The notes under the pieces are model-generated. The model searched no databases, was not told where the DNA came from, and was given only the letters and a program-made list of their open reading frames with translations. From Fermentibacter sp964564435 (GTDB lineage: Bacteria; Fermentibacterota; Fermentibacteria; Fermentibacterales; Fermentibacteraceae), in assembly GCA_964564435.1 (NCBI GenBank), contig CAZMAT010000003.1, positions 1-64,000 on the forward strand: a stretch of 64,000 nucleotides of DNA, in the 5' to 3' direction. Positions 48,974-57,794 of this stretch are shown here, one piece after another. Position numbers and translations under genes: made by a program. The stretch's first letter is position 1. Each line of letters starts with the position of its first letter.

Positions 48974-50211
48974 TTCCCCACGCACATCCTGCCCAGGGCG
49001 CGCTCCACCGCAATCCCGACTCCCGCTCCCCTGTCCATGCAGCAGTTCAATTCCCTCAGAGCGTCTGCGACATTCTCCGCCGCCAGCGCCAGATCCCGGC
49101 CGGACAATGCCCCCGAGGCCTCCACGATCCGCGTTTCTATCAGGCCCGCTATCGTGGTGAGCAGACCTCCCGGCCTCGCACCGGCGATCGCCTTCCCGAG
49201 CTCGTCGATCCCCTCTCCGGTGACGGAGCTGACCGGAAGCCACTCTCCCCTGATCTCGTCGCATCTGCTGGCGACCCTGACGATCCTGCCCGCGGTTTCG
49301 GCGAGGCCCCGCCCAGGCTCCTCACTCGAACCCGGACTCATCCAGACCACCACGTCCCCGCTGCCGATCATTCCGAGGGCGATCCGGAGAGCCTCCGCGT
49401 CCGCCCCCTCGATCTCTCCATCCCTGAATCCCGGTGTATCGAACAGCTCCACAAGCCTTCCGCCGACAAGGGTGATGCACGAGGCTCCGTCCCTGGTGGT
49501 TCCAGCCTCGTCCGACACCACCGCTCTCTCGGCGCCCGCCAGCCTGTTGAAGAGCGTCGACTTCCCGGAGTTGACCGGGCCGGCCAGGAAGACCCTCACC
49601 GGACCCTCGGCCTTCCCGGCGCCCTCACGGAACAGGCGTGCCCGTTTCAGCGCCTCCTCCAGGCTCTCTCCCACGTCGAGCCGGTGTTCGTCGATGTCGT
49701 CGGGGAACTCGACGGCGGCTTCGATCTGCTCCGCCGATCGTTCGAGGGATTCCGCCAGGCGCGTACCCAGTTCCCCGAGCGCGCCTCCCGCCCCGCCGTC
49801 TTCGCTGTCTCTCCTCCAGAGAGATGCGAGCCCGATCACTTCCAGAGGGGAGATCCTGCCGGAAAGATATGCACGCCTCGTGAACTCGCCGGGCAGCGAG
49901 GGTCTCGCTCCCCGTGAGAGCATGCCCGCCAGCAGGCCGTCGACGATCTCCCGGGCTCCCGGGCAGACGACGTCGACCATCTCCTCGCCCGTGTAGCTCC
50001 TGCCGGACGGCCACGAGAAAGCCACCGCATCCGCGCCCGGCGCAGCGCCCGGGATCGTGGCGACGGCCCTCCGCATCCCCGAGAGCCTGCCCTCTTCCAG
50101 ATCGAGCAGCTCCTCGACCATCGCGGCACAGCCTTCGCCGCTCATCCTCAACAGCGCCAGCGCGGAATCCCCCGGGGGGGTGGCCAGGGCGGCTATAACC
50201 TCTCCGGGCAA
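48970..50211 (-). CDS. mnmE: tRNA modification GTPase MnmE
   Basis: 413 residues from TTG 50211 (GAGGGA upstream), slightly short for the family. N-terminal folate-binding domain (PGEVIAALATPPGDSALALL), GTPase P-loop AGPVNSGKSTLFNRL, switch DEAGTTRD, G3 LFDTPGFRDGE, and the C-terminal CVGK (CxGK). Odd: the G4 NKxD is replaced by ASRCD, which would weaken guanine specificity. Works with MnmG in U34 modification. Confidence 0.94.
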   Translation of the reverse strand: MPGEVIAALATPPGDSALALLRMSGEGCAAMVEELLDLEEGRLSGMRRAVATIPGAAPGADAVAFSWPSGRSYTGEEMVDVVCPGAREIVDGLLAGMLSRGARPSLPGEFTRRAYLSGRISPLEVIGLASLWRRDSEDGGAGGALGELGTRLAESLERSAEQIEAAVEFPDDIDEHRLDVGESLEEALKRARLFREGAGKAEGPVRVFLAGPVNSGKSTLFNRLAGAERAVVSDEAGTTRDGASCITLVGGRLVELFDTPGFRDGEIEGADAEALRIALGMIGSGDVVVWMSPGSSEEPGRGLAETAGRIVRVASRCDEIRGEWLPVSSVTGEGIDELGKAIAGARPGGLLTTIAGLIETRIVEASGALSGRDLALAAENVADALRELNCCMDRGAGVGIAVERALGRMCVGK

Positions 50212-50223
50212 GGCTCCCTCATC

Positions 50224-51825
50224 TCACTTCGCGCGCCTCTCCGCGGCCTGCACGGCGGGTGCGCCCTTCGCCTTAGGCACGAGCTTCTGTTCAGCGATCG
50301 AAAGGATGTTGTTCACGAACCAGTAGAGGGAGAGCCCTGCCGGGAACTTCATGAAGAACCACGTCATCATCACGGGCATGATGTATGCCATGCTCTTCTG
50401 CGACGGGTCGGTCATCGACGTCTTCTGCTGGTAGAACATCGCCACCCCCATCAGCACGGGGAGCAGGCCGATCCCGGGCATCCCCAGTATGCTGGTCCCG
50501 AACGGGATCAGGATCTCGGGCCTGGACAGGTCGGTTATCCAGAGGACGAAACCGGCTCCACGCAGGTTCACCGAGTTCTCCAGCACGCGGTACAGGGCGA
50601 AGAATATCGGCATCTGGAGTATGAGAGGCAGGCAGCCTCCCAGGGGGTTCACCCCGTTCTCCTTGTAGAGCTTCGACAGCTCCTGCCTCTGGCGCATTGG
50701 ATCGTTCGCGTACTTCTTCTGCAGCTCGATCACCAGGGGCTGCATCGACTGCATCCTCTTCATCGACCGGCTGCTGTGTATCGAGAGCGGCATGAGGGCC
50801 AGCTTCATCACGATCGACAGGATCACGATGCGCACGCCCCAGTTCGACGCGAACGACAGCACGGTGGTGAGGAAGAGATATATCAGCTTCCCTATCCACC
50901 GTATTATCGGCCACCCGAAGTCGACTAGGTTGTCCGTACGCGATCCGAGGGCGTGAAGCCTCCCGTAGTCCACCGGGCCGGCATACACCCTGACGTCGCC
51001 GCCCTCCAGCGTGACCCTCGGAGACTGGACAGGGTCGCTCGAGAACGCGAATGCGTCTCTGCGCGACCCGTCGCAGGGCATCATCAGCACTGTGAAATAC
51101 CTCGACCTGGCGGCCGCCCACAGCACCCTGCCCAGCGCCAGCTCCTCGTCGAGGCTGCCCGGCTTCTTCGACCTGCTCTTCTCCGCGAACCACGCCGCGC
51201 TGAAATACCTCGAAGGGTCGGTGACGGCCTCTGTAACGGGGATTGCTCCCTGCGTGACTGTGAACGCGTCAGCTCCGGTGTCCGTTATCTCGAAGACGTA
51301 GCTCCCGGGATGGAACGTGTATGTCCGCTCCCGGCCGCCCTCCGCCGTCATCGTTATCCCGACGTCACCCGATGCGACTACGGTTGAGGGGCCTCCGCAC
51401 TCGAACTCCACGGGTCCGTCCTGACCCAGAGCCTCGAACCAGGGCTCGTTCGCCAGTTCGATCGGCCCGTCGGCACCTTCCGAGAGATTGCGCCATGAAG
51501 GCATGACCCACGAGACCACCGCTCCCCCGCTCGTGGAGAGCACGGCATCCACCAGGATCCCTCCGTGTCCGTCGGGGATGGATACGTTCACTAGGCGCTC
51601 CGGGATCGCATCGATCGGCGCCGGGGAAGAATCGACGGGGGTCTGCGCGGACGTCGCGTCCGGGATCGAATCCCCCGCGGTCCCGATCGTCGGGGATGCA
51701 GGAACCGGTTCCGGCCGTTCCGGCGCCTCCGGGGCCTGCCGTCTCGACGAGCCCAGCATCCATCCCGCCACCAGCACAAGGGACATGAGCACGGCTGCCA
51801 GGAGCAGCCTCTGCTGGTCACTCAT
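50224..51825 (-). CDS. yidC: Membrane protein insertase YidC
   Basis: 533 residues. TM1 at about 5-25, a Pro/Thr-rich linker, large periplasmic beta-super-sandwich domain (VEFECGGPSTVVASGDVGIT and following), then the insertase core of five helices with LALMPLSIHSSRSMKRMQSM (catalytic groove Arg region), NPLGGCLPLILQMPIFFALY and SLYWFVNNILSIAEQK. Inserts proteins alone or with SecYEG. Start overlaps the yidD stop by eight bases. Confidence 0.95.
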   Translation of the reverse strand: MSDQQRLLLAAVLMSLVLVAGWMLGSSRRQAPEAPERPEPVPASPTIGTAGDSIPDATSAQTPVDSSPAPIDAIPERLVNVSIPDGHGGILVDAVLSTSGGAVVSWVMPSWRNLSEGADGPIELANEPWFEALGQDGPVEFECGGPSTVVASGDVGITMTAEGGRERTYTFHPGSYVFEITDTGADAFTVTQGAIPVTEAVTDPSRYFSAAWFAEKSRSKKPGSLDEELALGRVLWAAARSRYFTVLMMPCDGSRRDAFAFSSDPVQSPRVTLEGGDVRVYAGPVDYGRLHALGSRTDNLVDFGWPIIRWIGKLIYLFLTTVLSFASNWGVRIVILSIVMKLALMPLSIHSSRSMKRMQSMQPLVIELQKKYANDPMRQRQELSKLYKENGVNPLGGCLPLILQMPIFFALYRVLENSVNLRGAGFVLWITDLSRPEILIPFGTSILGMPGIGLLPVLMGVAMFYQQKTSMTDPSQKSMAYIMPVMMTWFFMKFPAGLSLYWFVNNILSIAEQKLVPKAKGAPAVQAAERRAK

Positions 51826-52030
51826 CTTCAGGACCTCCGGGAACTGGATCGAAACCGCCGGGCGTGAAAGGATTGCACCTGAGTATCCTCCAGGCGGACA
51901 TCACGCTTCCCTTCAGGAAGCCGAACCTCTCGACCGCGATCAGGGCGTACAGGCTGCACGAAGGCGTGAACCGGCAGCCCGGGGGAAGCATAGGTGAAAT
52001 CCAGCGCCTGTAGAACCGGATTGCCTTCAG
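51818..52030 (-). CDS. yidD: Membrane protein insertion efficiency factor YidD
   Basis: 70 residues if read from CTG 52030, which overlaps the rnpA stop in CTGA, with GAGGGG upstream. In frame the only other normal start is ATG 52213, 61 codons inside rnpA. Signature CRFTPSCSLYALIAVERFG, KGSVMSAWRILRCNPFTPGG and FDPVP. Small amphipathic protein acting with YidC. A CTG start is unusual and is inferred. Confidence 0.85.
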   Translation of the reverse strand: MKAIRFYRRWISPMLPPGCRFTPSCSLYALIAVERFGFLKGSVMSAWRILRCNPFTPGGFDPVPGGPEDE

Positions 52031-52419
52031 CGTTCCCCTCGCAGCTGGAGAGAGTCTGCGAATTCCGTGAGATCCGCTTCCATCGCTCTCCGCGTGGTCG
52101 CGGAGAGCTTCACCGCGGGGTATATCACGATATCCAGGCCAGGCGGCGTCGCGATCCGCTGACGCAGAGCCTCCCTGATACGGCGTCTGAAGAGGTTCCT
52201 CTCCGCTGCGCATCCCATCTTCCTAGATACGGAAAACCCCAGGCGTGTGATGCCCAGGGTGTTTCCGAGACACACTATCTTCACCGCCGCGCCCCTGAAC
52301 CGGAAGCCCTGCCTGAACACCCTCTCGAATTCGGGTTTGCCGGTGAGCCTCCCGGGGGCGGCCAGGACAGGCCGTCCGCTAGGGGACGAGGAGCTTCCTG
52401 TTCCTGCGGCGCCTGGCAT
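52027..52419 (-). CDS. rnpA: Ribonuclease P protein component
   Basis: 130 residues from ATG 52419, which lies inside rpmH (41-base overlap). RLTGKPEFERVFRQGFRF, LGFSVSRKMGCAAERNLFRR (RNR box) and RIREALRQ identify it. Binds the RNase P RNA for tRNA 5' maturation. The first 25 or so residues are Gly/Ser/Pro-rich and not typical, so the true start may be further in, but no better start codon is seen. Confidence 0.9.
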   Translation of the reverse strand: MPGAAGTGSSSSPSGRPVLAAPGRLTGKPEFERVFRQGFRFRGAAVKIVCLGNTLGITRLGFSVSRKMGCAAERNLFRRRIREALRQRIATPPGLDIVIYPAVKLSATTRRAMEADLTEFADSLQLRGER

Positions 52420-52513
52420 TGAGCACCTTGCGCCCGTTGCGAGTGGCCATCCTCGCCCTGAATCCGTGTCTCCTGGCGCGGGACAAGTTGCTGGGCTGGT
52501 ACGTTCTCTTCAT
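52379..52513 (-). CDS. rpmH: Ribosomal protein bL34
   Basis: 44 residues, short but unmistakable: MKRTYQPSNLSRARRHGFRA, then RMATRNGRKVLNARRRRNRK. Shine-Dalgarno GGGAGAGG before the ATG at 52513. First gene of the rpmH-rnpA-yidD-yidC-mnmE-mnmG-rsmG-parA-parB series, the classical arrangement left of oriC. Confidence 0.97.
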   Translation of the reverse strand: MKRTYQPSNLSRARRHGFRARMATRNGRKVLNARRRRNRKLLVP

Positions 52514-52619
52514 GTCGCCTCTCCCGGATCACCTGATTTTTGCACTCATCCCGTGACGGCTTGACTGCGGGTCCCGGCGGGACGAAATTCCCTCTGCCGC
52601 TCCGATGCGGCGAAGCGGG

Positions 52620-52648
52620 AAGCTACTCCCCAAATCGGGTCCTGTCAA
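52620..52648 (-). promoter_or_regulatory. Putative rpmH promoter
   Basis: Minus-strand TTGACA (52648-52643), 17-base spacer, TAGCTT (52625-52620), with about 105 bases of leader before the rpmH ATG. Confidence 0.4.
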
Positions 52649-52763
52649 GACGGTGGCTCCGGTGGAATGTATGTTGCTTGAACGAAATCAACACGCGGCA
52701 CGATCACGCCACAACCCGACAACGCATCTTCCTGTGTTCCAAGCATATGTAAGCTGTGAAACC

Positions 52764-52784
52764 TGTGGAGAACTCTGTGGATAA
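52764..52784 (-). promoter_or_regulatory. DnaA boxes upstream of dnaA
   Basis: Two boxes in the same orientation: TGTGGAGAA (52764-52772) and TGTGGATAA (52776-52784), the second an exact consensus on the minus strand. Likely both origin function and dnaA autoregulation. Confidence 0.75.
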
Positions 52785-52821
52785 TACCTGTCCGGTTTAC
52801 CCGGCAATGTCTTAGCCCGGC

Positions 52822-54174
52822 GTGGAACAGACCGCCCCCTCCGGCATGGATCTGCCGGGCCTCTGGGATCGCTGTCTCGAGGCTGCGAGGCCGTCCATAC
52901 CGCCTTCCTCGTTCAGCTCGTGGCTCCAGGTGTCCAGCTTCGAGGCCCTCGAGGAGGACAGGTTCATCGTCCGCTTCCCGAACGCCTTCATGGCGAGGTG
53001 GACGATGACACAGTACGGCGAGATCCTCCAGGGCTCCCTCAGGGAGCTCAGCGGCATCCCCGGGATCAGCCTGCAGTGCGTCGGCGATCCCGCCCCGCCT
53101 GCATCTCCCGGCCCGGAGGCCTCGCCCAGGCAGAACCAGACCTCCATCAGATCCAACTATCTCCATCCCAGCTATACCTTCGAAAGATTCGTGGCGGGGC
53201 CCAGTAACGAGCTCGCCCATGCAGGCGCCAGGGCCGTTGCCATGAACCCGGGCAGCCCTTCCTACAATCCGCTCTTCATCTACGGCGGCGTCGGGCTGGG
53301 CAAGACCCACCTCATACAGGGCATCGCCCACGAGGTGAGGAGGCTCCATCCCGACAAGCGTTTCGTCTACGTCTCCTCGGAGCAGTTCCTCCACCTCTTC
53401 GTCACATCGCTGGGCCGCCAGAACGTCGACGAGTTCAGGCGCATCTACCGCGACGTCGACCTCCTCCTCATGGACGACGTCCAGTCCCTCGGAGGCAAGG
53501 CGCAGACCCAGGAGGAGCTCTTCCACAGGTTCAACGACCTGTACCAGACGGGCAGGCAGATCGTCTTCACATCCGACAGGCTGCCGGGCGAGATCCCGGG
53601 GCTCGAGGAACGCCTGGTCTCGAGGTTCCAGTCCGGCCTCGTCGCCGACATCCAGCCCCCCGACTACGAGACGCGCATGGCCATCCTCGACCTCAAGGTC
53701 CGTGACGAGGGGGAGTTCTTCCCTGCAGAGGTGCTCGACTTCATCGCCTCCACGATCAGGAGCAACGTCAGGCAGCTCGAGGGCGCGGTGCACAGGCTGG
53801 CCGCATCCAGCCGCATCAACGGCACCCCGATAGATCTCGCCCTCGCGAAGAGGGTCCTCTCAGACGCATTCGGCTCCGCCTCGCAGAAACTGTCCGCCGG
53901 CGTCATCACAGCAGCCGTAGCCGAGGCCTTCTCCGTAGCCCCGGCGCAGCTCAGGGGAAAGCAGCGGAGACGCGACATCCTGGTTCCCCGCCAGGTCGCG
54001 ATGTTCCTCATAAGGGAGCTCACCGAGACTTCCCTCGTCGAGATCGGCCGCTTCTTCTCCGGCCGAGACCACTCCACGGTTCTCAACTCCATCGACCGAG
54101 TACGCCAGCTCTCCTCGGAAGACGCCTCCCTCAGGAGAAGGATCCTGGACCTGAGAACCAGGCTCTCGGGTTGA
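52822..54174 (+). CDS. dnaA: Chromosomal replication initiator protein DnaA
   Basis: 450 residues from GTG 52822. Domain I (1-90), a short linker, AAA+ domain with YGGVGLGKTHLIQGIAHEVR (Walker A), LLLMDDVQSLGG (Walker B), and domain IV with LRGKQRRRDILVPRQVAMFL and VEIGRFFSGRDHSTVLNSID (DnaA signature). Binds TTATCCACA-type boxes found on both sides of the gene and opens the origin. Confidence 0.97.
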   Translation: MEQTAPSGMDLPGLWDRCLEAARPSIPPSSFSSWLQVSSFEALEEDRFIVRFPNAFMARWTMTQYGEILQGSLRELSGIPGISLQCVGDPAPPASPGPEASPRQNQTSIRSNYLHPSYTFERFVAGPSNELAHAGARAVAMNPGSPSYNPLFIYGGVGLGKTHLIQGIAHEVRRLHPDKRFVYVSSEQFLHLFVTSLGRQNVDEFRRIYRDVDLLLMDDVQSLGGKAQTQEELFHRFNDLYQTGRQIVFTSDRLPGEIPGLEERLVSRFQSGLVADIQPPDYETRMAILDLKVRDEGEFFPAEVLDFIASTIRSNVRQLEGAVHRLAASSRINGTPIDLALAKRVLSDAFGSASQKLSAGVITAAVAEAFSVAPAQLRGKQRRRDILVPRQVAMFLIRELTETSLVEIGRFFSGRDHSTVLNSIDRVRQLSSEDASLRRRILDLRTRLSG

Positions 54175-54218
54175 TCCTGTCGATCCGCACCCCGGAAACT
54201 GCAGAGCCGCACGACCCC

Positions 54219-54267
54219 TGTGGAAAACCCGGCCCTTGCACGGGCGTTTTCCACATCGTTCCCCACA
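54219..54267. promoter_or_regulatory. DnaA-box inverted pair downstream of dnaA
   Basis: TGTGGAAAAC (54219-54228) and GTTTTCCACA (54246-54255) are perfect inverted DnaA-box-like sequences with a GC-rich spacer that can itself pair. A third, TTCCCCACA, lies at 54259-54267. AT-rich DNA follows (54307-54357), a candidate unwinding element containing ATAATAGTAATCATC. Confidence 0.65.
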
Positions 54268-54306
54268 CCGGAGTATCGTGCGCCGCAACCCTCACCCTAG
54301 CAGGTC

Positions 54307-54357
54307 AACAGTTTCTTCGGTATAATAGTAATCATCATTTGTCGCTGTTTTCTATGT
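54307..54357. other. AT-rich candidate DNA-unwinding element / dnaN promoter
   Basis: The most AT-rich tract near dnaA, between the DnaA-box pair and dnaN. Contains a perfect TATAAT (54321-54326), which could be the -10 of dnaN, overlapping trinucleotide-rich TAATAGTAATCATCATT reminiscent of DnaA-trio repeats. Confidence 0.45.
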
Positions 54358-54394
54358 CTCTACTGGTCCCAGCCGTTCCCCGGAGGGATGCACG

Positions 54395-55510
54395 ATGATC
54401 AAGCTGCTCGTCTCCCAGGCAGAGCTCCTAAAGGGTCTCAACACCGTTGCCGCGGCGGTGCCCCCCCGTACCAACCTGCCAGCCCTGACGAACATCCTCC
54501 TCGAGGCCGGCAGGGATCAGCTCAGCCTTGCTGCAACCGACCTGGACACTACTATCACGACCAGCATACCAGCCACCGTGACGACTCCCGGCTCGGTCGC
54601 AATCCCCGGCCGGAAACTCCACGAGATAGTCCGCGAGCTTCCCGACACCGATGTCCACATCGGCGGAACCGGAAGCCGCATCAGCATCAACTGCGGCACC
54701 AGCTCGTTCGTGGTGGCAGGCTCAGCGCGCGATACCTATCCAGAGCTCCCGGCCAGGGTCGAGTCGTCTTCCGTCACCATACCAATGTCCGTCCTCGCGT
54801 CCGCGATAAGGAGGACCTCCTTCGCCGTCGCCCGGGAGGACTACAGGCCCGCTCTCAACGGCGAACTATGGAAACTGGGATCAGAAGGCCTCGAGATGGT
54901 GGCCACCGACGGTCACCGTCTCGCCCGCATCCACCTTTCGGAAGTCGTATCCCCTTCGCCCTTCGAGGCCATCGTCGCTCCAAAGGCCCTCGCCCTCCTC
55001 GCCCGCATCGGCGACGACGGCGACGTGCGGGTCAGCTTCCAGGGCTCGCAGCTCTCCTTCGAATTCGGCTCCACCACCATCTTCAGCAGGACCATCGAGG
55101 GGCCCTATCCCCCCTACGAGAAGGTGATCCCCCACGACAACGACAAGAGCCTCGTCATCTCCCGGGAGGATCTGAACTCCGCCCTCAGGAGGATGCGCAT
55201 CATCGCCAACCCGGCCACCCATCAGGTCAAGCTCTCCCTCGAGAAGGGGAGCATCCTGGTACAGGCCGAGAACACCGACGCCGGCGAGGCGAGGGAGAAG
55301 CTCGAGGGCGACTATTCCGGCGAGTCCCTGCAAGTCGGGTTCAATGCCGACTTCCTCATGGAGATACTCAAGAACATGACAGGCGACCGCATAATCCTCA
55401 GGCTCAAGAACAGCGCATCCGCCGTCGTGCTCGAGAACGAGACGCCCGAACAGGGCGTCGCTCACCTCTCCCTGCTGATGCCGGTGAGACTCCCCGGAGC
55501 CACAGGTTAA
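54395..55510 (+). CDS. dnaN: DNA polymerase III sliding clamp (beta subunit)
   Basis: 371 residues. Three clamp repeats with LLVSQAELLKGLNTVAAAVP at the start, TDLDTTITTSIPATV, VVATDGHRLARIHLSE and LLMPVRLPG at the end. Ring-shaped processivity factor and docking platform for polymerases and MutS. GGAGGG lies eight bases before the ATG. Confidence 0.97.
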   Translation: MIKLLVSQAELLKGLNTVAAAVPPRTNLPALTNILLEAGRDQLSLAATDLDTTITTSIPATVTTPGSVAIPGRKLHEIVRELPDTDVHIGGTGSRISINCGTSSFVVAGSARDTYPELPARVESSSVTIPMSVLASAIRRTSFAVAREDYRPALNGELWKLGSEGLEMVATDGHRLARIHLSEVVSPSPFEAIVAPKALALLARIGDDGDVRVSFQGSQLSFEFGSTTIFSRTIEGPYPPYEKVIPHDNDKSLVISREDLNSALRRMRIIANPATHQVKLSLEKGSILVQAENTDAGEAREKLEGDYSGESLQVGFNADFLMEILKNMTGDRIILRLKNSASAVVLENETPEQGVAHLSLLMPVRLPGATG

Positions 55511-55567
55511 GGCGGCCGACAACCCCGGGGAGGGCGGTGCTCACAGCGCCGCGTCGCAGGCTCCGAT

Positions 55568-55858
55568 GTGAGAAGCATCGCTTCCATCATCCAGGAGATC
55601 CTCTCCGAGGGCTACACGCCCGGACCCCCGCCTCTGGCTCTGTTGGAAAGAGCATGGCCGGGCGTCGTCGGGAACGACATCGCGGTGCTTTCGCGGATCT
55701 GCGCCCTGGATGACGGGTTCCTCGTTGTCGAGAGCCTGCATCCCGCCGCCGCCTTCGAGATCAGGTCGCGCGAGGGCGAGTTCGTGGCCAGGCTGAGAGC
55801 CGATACGGGCATGGAGATCAGGGCAATCCGTATCAGGACGGCCGGAAGGAGAAGCTGA
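55568..55858 (+). CDS. DciA-like protein (DUF721)
   Basis: 96 residues from GTG 55568. RSIASIIQEILSEGYTPGPP, LERAWPGVVGNDIAVLSRIC, LDDGFLVVESLHPAAAFEIR: the DUF721/DciA pattern, a W and V/I framework around a KH-like fold. DciA proteins load the replicative helicase in bacteria without DnaC/DnaI. It occupies the spot where recF usually sits between dnaN and gyrB. Confidence 0.78.
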   Translation: MRSIASIIQEILSEGYTPGPPPLALLERAWPGVVGNDIAVLSRICALDDGFLVVESLHPAAAFEIRSREGEFVARLRADTGMEIRAIRIRTAGRRS

Positions 55859-55859
55859 T

Positions 55860-57794
55860 TTGTCCGAGTTGAACGGCGGGCGCTACGACGCTGGCTCGAT
55901 ACAGGTCCTCGAGGGACTCGAAGCGGTTCGTAAGCGCCCCAGCATGTACATCGGCTCCACCAGCCAGACCGGTCTCCACCACCTTGTCTGGGAGGTCGTG
56001 GACAACAGCGTCGACGAGGCCCAGGCAGGGTTCTGCACGGAGATCTCCGTCAGGCTGATCGACGGCGACATAGTGTCCGTGCAGGACAACGGGCGCGGCA
56101 TCCCCATCGACCCGCATCCCAAGTTCAACCGGCCGGCCCTCGAGATAGTCCTCACCAAGCTCCACGCCGGAGGGAAGTTCGACAGCGAGGCCTACAGGGT
56201 GTCCGGCGGGCTTCACGGAGTAGGGCTCAGCGTCGTGAACGCCCTCTCGGAGTGGCTCGTGGTCGAGGTCTCGAAGAACGGGACGAGATACACCCAGAGA
56301 TACGAACGCGGCATCCCCGTGACCGACCTGACGCCATGCGGCAACTGCGAGGGAAACGGCACCCTGGTCACGTTCAAGCCTGACAGGGAGATCTTCGAGG
56401 AGACCTCCTTCAGTTTCGACACACTCTCCAGGCGCCTGAGGGAGCTCGCATTCCTCAACAGCGGGCTGTCCATCGGCCTCAGGGACGAGAGGGCGGAAGG
56501 CGCCGGCAAGAGCCATGACTTCCGCTACGAGGGAGGCATCGTCTCCTTCGTGCGCTTCCTCAACGAGAGCAGGCACGCCCTCCACAGCGACCCCGTCTTC
56601 GTCTCCAGGGAGACCGGGCTCGAGGACGGGTCCGTGATGCTCGTGGAATGCGCGATCCAGTACAACTCCGGCTACCAGGAGGAGACCTTCTCCTTTGCCA
56701 ACAACATCAACACGATCGACGGCGGCACCCATCTCACGGGCTTCCGGGCCGCGCTCACGCGTGGGCTGAACGACTACGCCACCTCCAACGGCATGTTCAA
56801 GAAGTCCGACGAGGCGTTCAGCGGAAATGACGTCAGGGAGGGTCTCACCGCCGTAATCAGTGTGAAGCTCTCGAATCCCCAGTTCGAGGGTCAGACCAAG
56901 ACGCGGCTCGGCAACAGGGACGTGAAGGGGGCCGTGGAGTCCATCGTCTATACCGGGCTCGCCACGTTCATGGAGGAGAACCCCGCCCTGGCCAGGAGGC
57001 TGGTGCAGAAGTGCCAGGAGACGAGCGCCGCCAGGCTGGCCGCGAGGAACGCCAGGGAGCTGACCCGGAGGAAGAGCGCCCTCGAGACGGCCGCCCTGCC
57101 GGGCAAGCTGGCCGACTGCACATCGACCGACCCCGTCGACTCGGAGGTCTTCATCGTCGAGGGCGATTCGGCCGGCGGCAGCGCCAAGCAGGGCAGGAAC
57201 AGGTTCAACCAGGCCATCCTGCCGCTCAGGGGCAAGATCCTCAACGTCGAGAAGGCGCCCCTGCACAAGATCCTCGTGAACGCGGAGATAAAGGCCATCG
57301 TCACCGCCGTGGGCACGGGGGTCGGCGAGGACGACTTCGACCTCGCGAAGCTGCGGTACGGCAGGATCATCATCATGACCGACGCCGACGTGGACGGCGC
57401 CCACATCAGGACGCTGCTGCTCACGTTCTTCTACAGGTACATGCCCGCCCTGATCGACCGGGGGCACATCTTCATAGCCCAGCCGCCCCTCTTCGGCGTC
57501 CACGCCGGGAAGCGGTCCTACTACGCCTACAACGAGAAGGAGAGGGACAGGATACTCGAAGAGGTCGGCACGGACAGGGCCACCGTGCAGAGGTACAAGG
57601 GCCTCGGCGAGATGAACCCCTCGCAGCTCTGGACCACCGCGATGGATCCCGTCACCAGGACGATCGTGAAGGTGAGGATGGAGGACGCCGTGGAGGCGAG
57701 CCACATCTTCTCCGTGCTCATGGGCGACGAGGTCCAGCCCCGCAGGGAGTTCATACAGGAGCACGCGTCGGAGGTGAGGAACCTCGATGTCTGA
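55860..57794 (+). CDS. gyrB: DNA gyrase subunit B
   Basis: 644 residues from TTG 55860, one base after the DciA stop. GHKL ATPase: RPSMYIGSTSQTGLHHLVWE, EVVDNSVDEAQAGFC, DNGRGIPID, GGLHGVGLSVVNALSEWL. TOPRIM: EGDSAGGSAKQGRNRFNQAI, IMTDADVDGAHIRTLLLT. C-terminus RYKGLGEMNPSQLW. No insertion of the enterobacterial type. Overlaps gyrA by eight bases. Confidence 0.97.
   Translation: MSELNGGRYDAGSIQVLEGLEAVRKRPSMYIGSTSQTGLHHLVWEVVDNSVDEAQAGFCTEISVRLIDGDIVSVQDNGRGIPIDPHPKFNRPALEIVLTKLHAGGKFDSEAYRVSGGLHGVGLSVVNALSEWLVVEVSKNGTRYTQRYERGIPVTDLTPCGNCEGNGTLVTFKPDREIFEETSFSFDTLSRRLRELAFLNSGLSIGLRDERAEGAGKSHDFRYEGGIVSFVRFLNESRHALHSDPVFVSRETGLEDGSVMLVECAIQYNSGYQEETFSFANNINTIDGGTHLTGFRAALTRGLNDYATSNGMFKKSDEAFSGNDVREGLTAVISVKLSNPQFEGQTKTRLGNRDVKGAVESIVYTGLATFMEENPALARRLVQKCQETSAARLAARNARELTRRKSALETAALPGKLADCTSTDPVDSEVFIVEGDSAGGSAKQGRNRFNQAILPLRGKILNVEKAPLHKILVNAEIKAIVTAVGTGVGEDDFDLAKLRYGRIIIMTDADVDGAHIRTLLLTFFYRYMPALIDRGHIFIAQPPLFGVHAGKRSYYAYNEKERDRILEEVGTDRATVQRYKGLGEMNPSQLWTTAMDPVTRTIVKVRMEDAVEASHIFSVLMGDEVQPRREFIQEHASEVRNLDV

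Larger units (their letters stand above)
52514..52821. other. rpmH-dnaA intergenic region, part of oriC
   Basis: 308 bases without a gene between divergent rpmH and dnaA. Left part carries the rpmH promoter and a stem CCGCTCC...GCGG. Right part (52741-52800) holds DnaA-box-like sequences: TGTGGATAA (52776-52784, the exact complement of TTATCCACA), TGTGGAGAA (52764-52772) and TGTGAAACC nearby. The remainder is moderately AT-rich. Confidence 0.75.
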
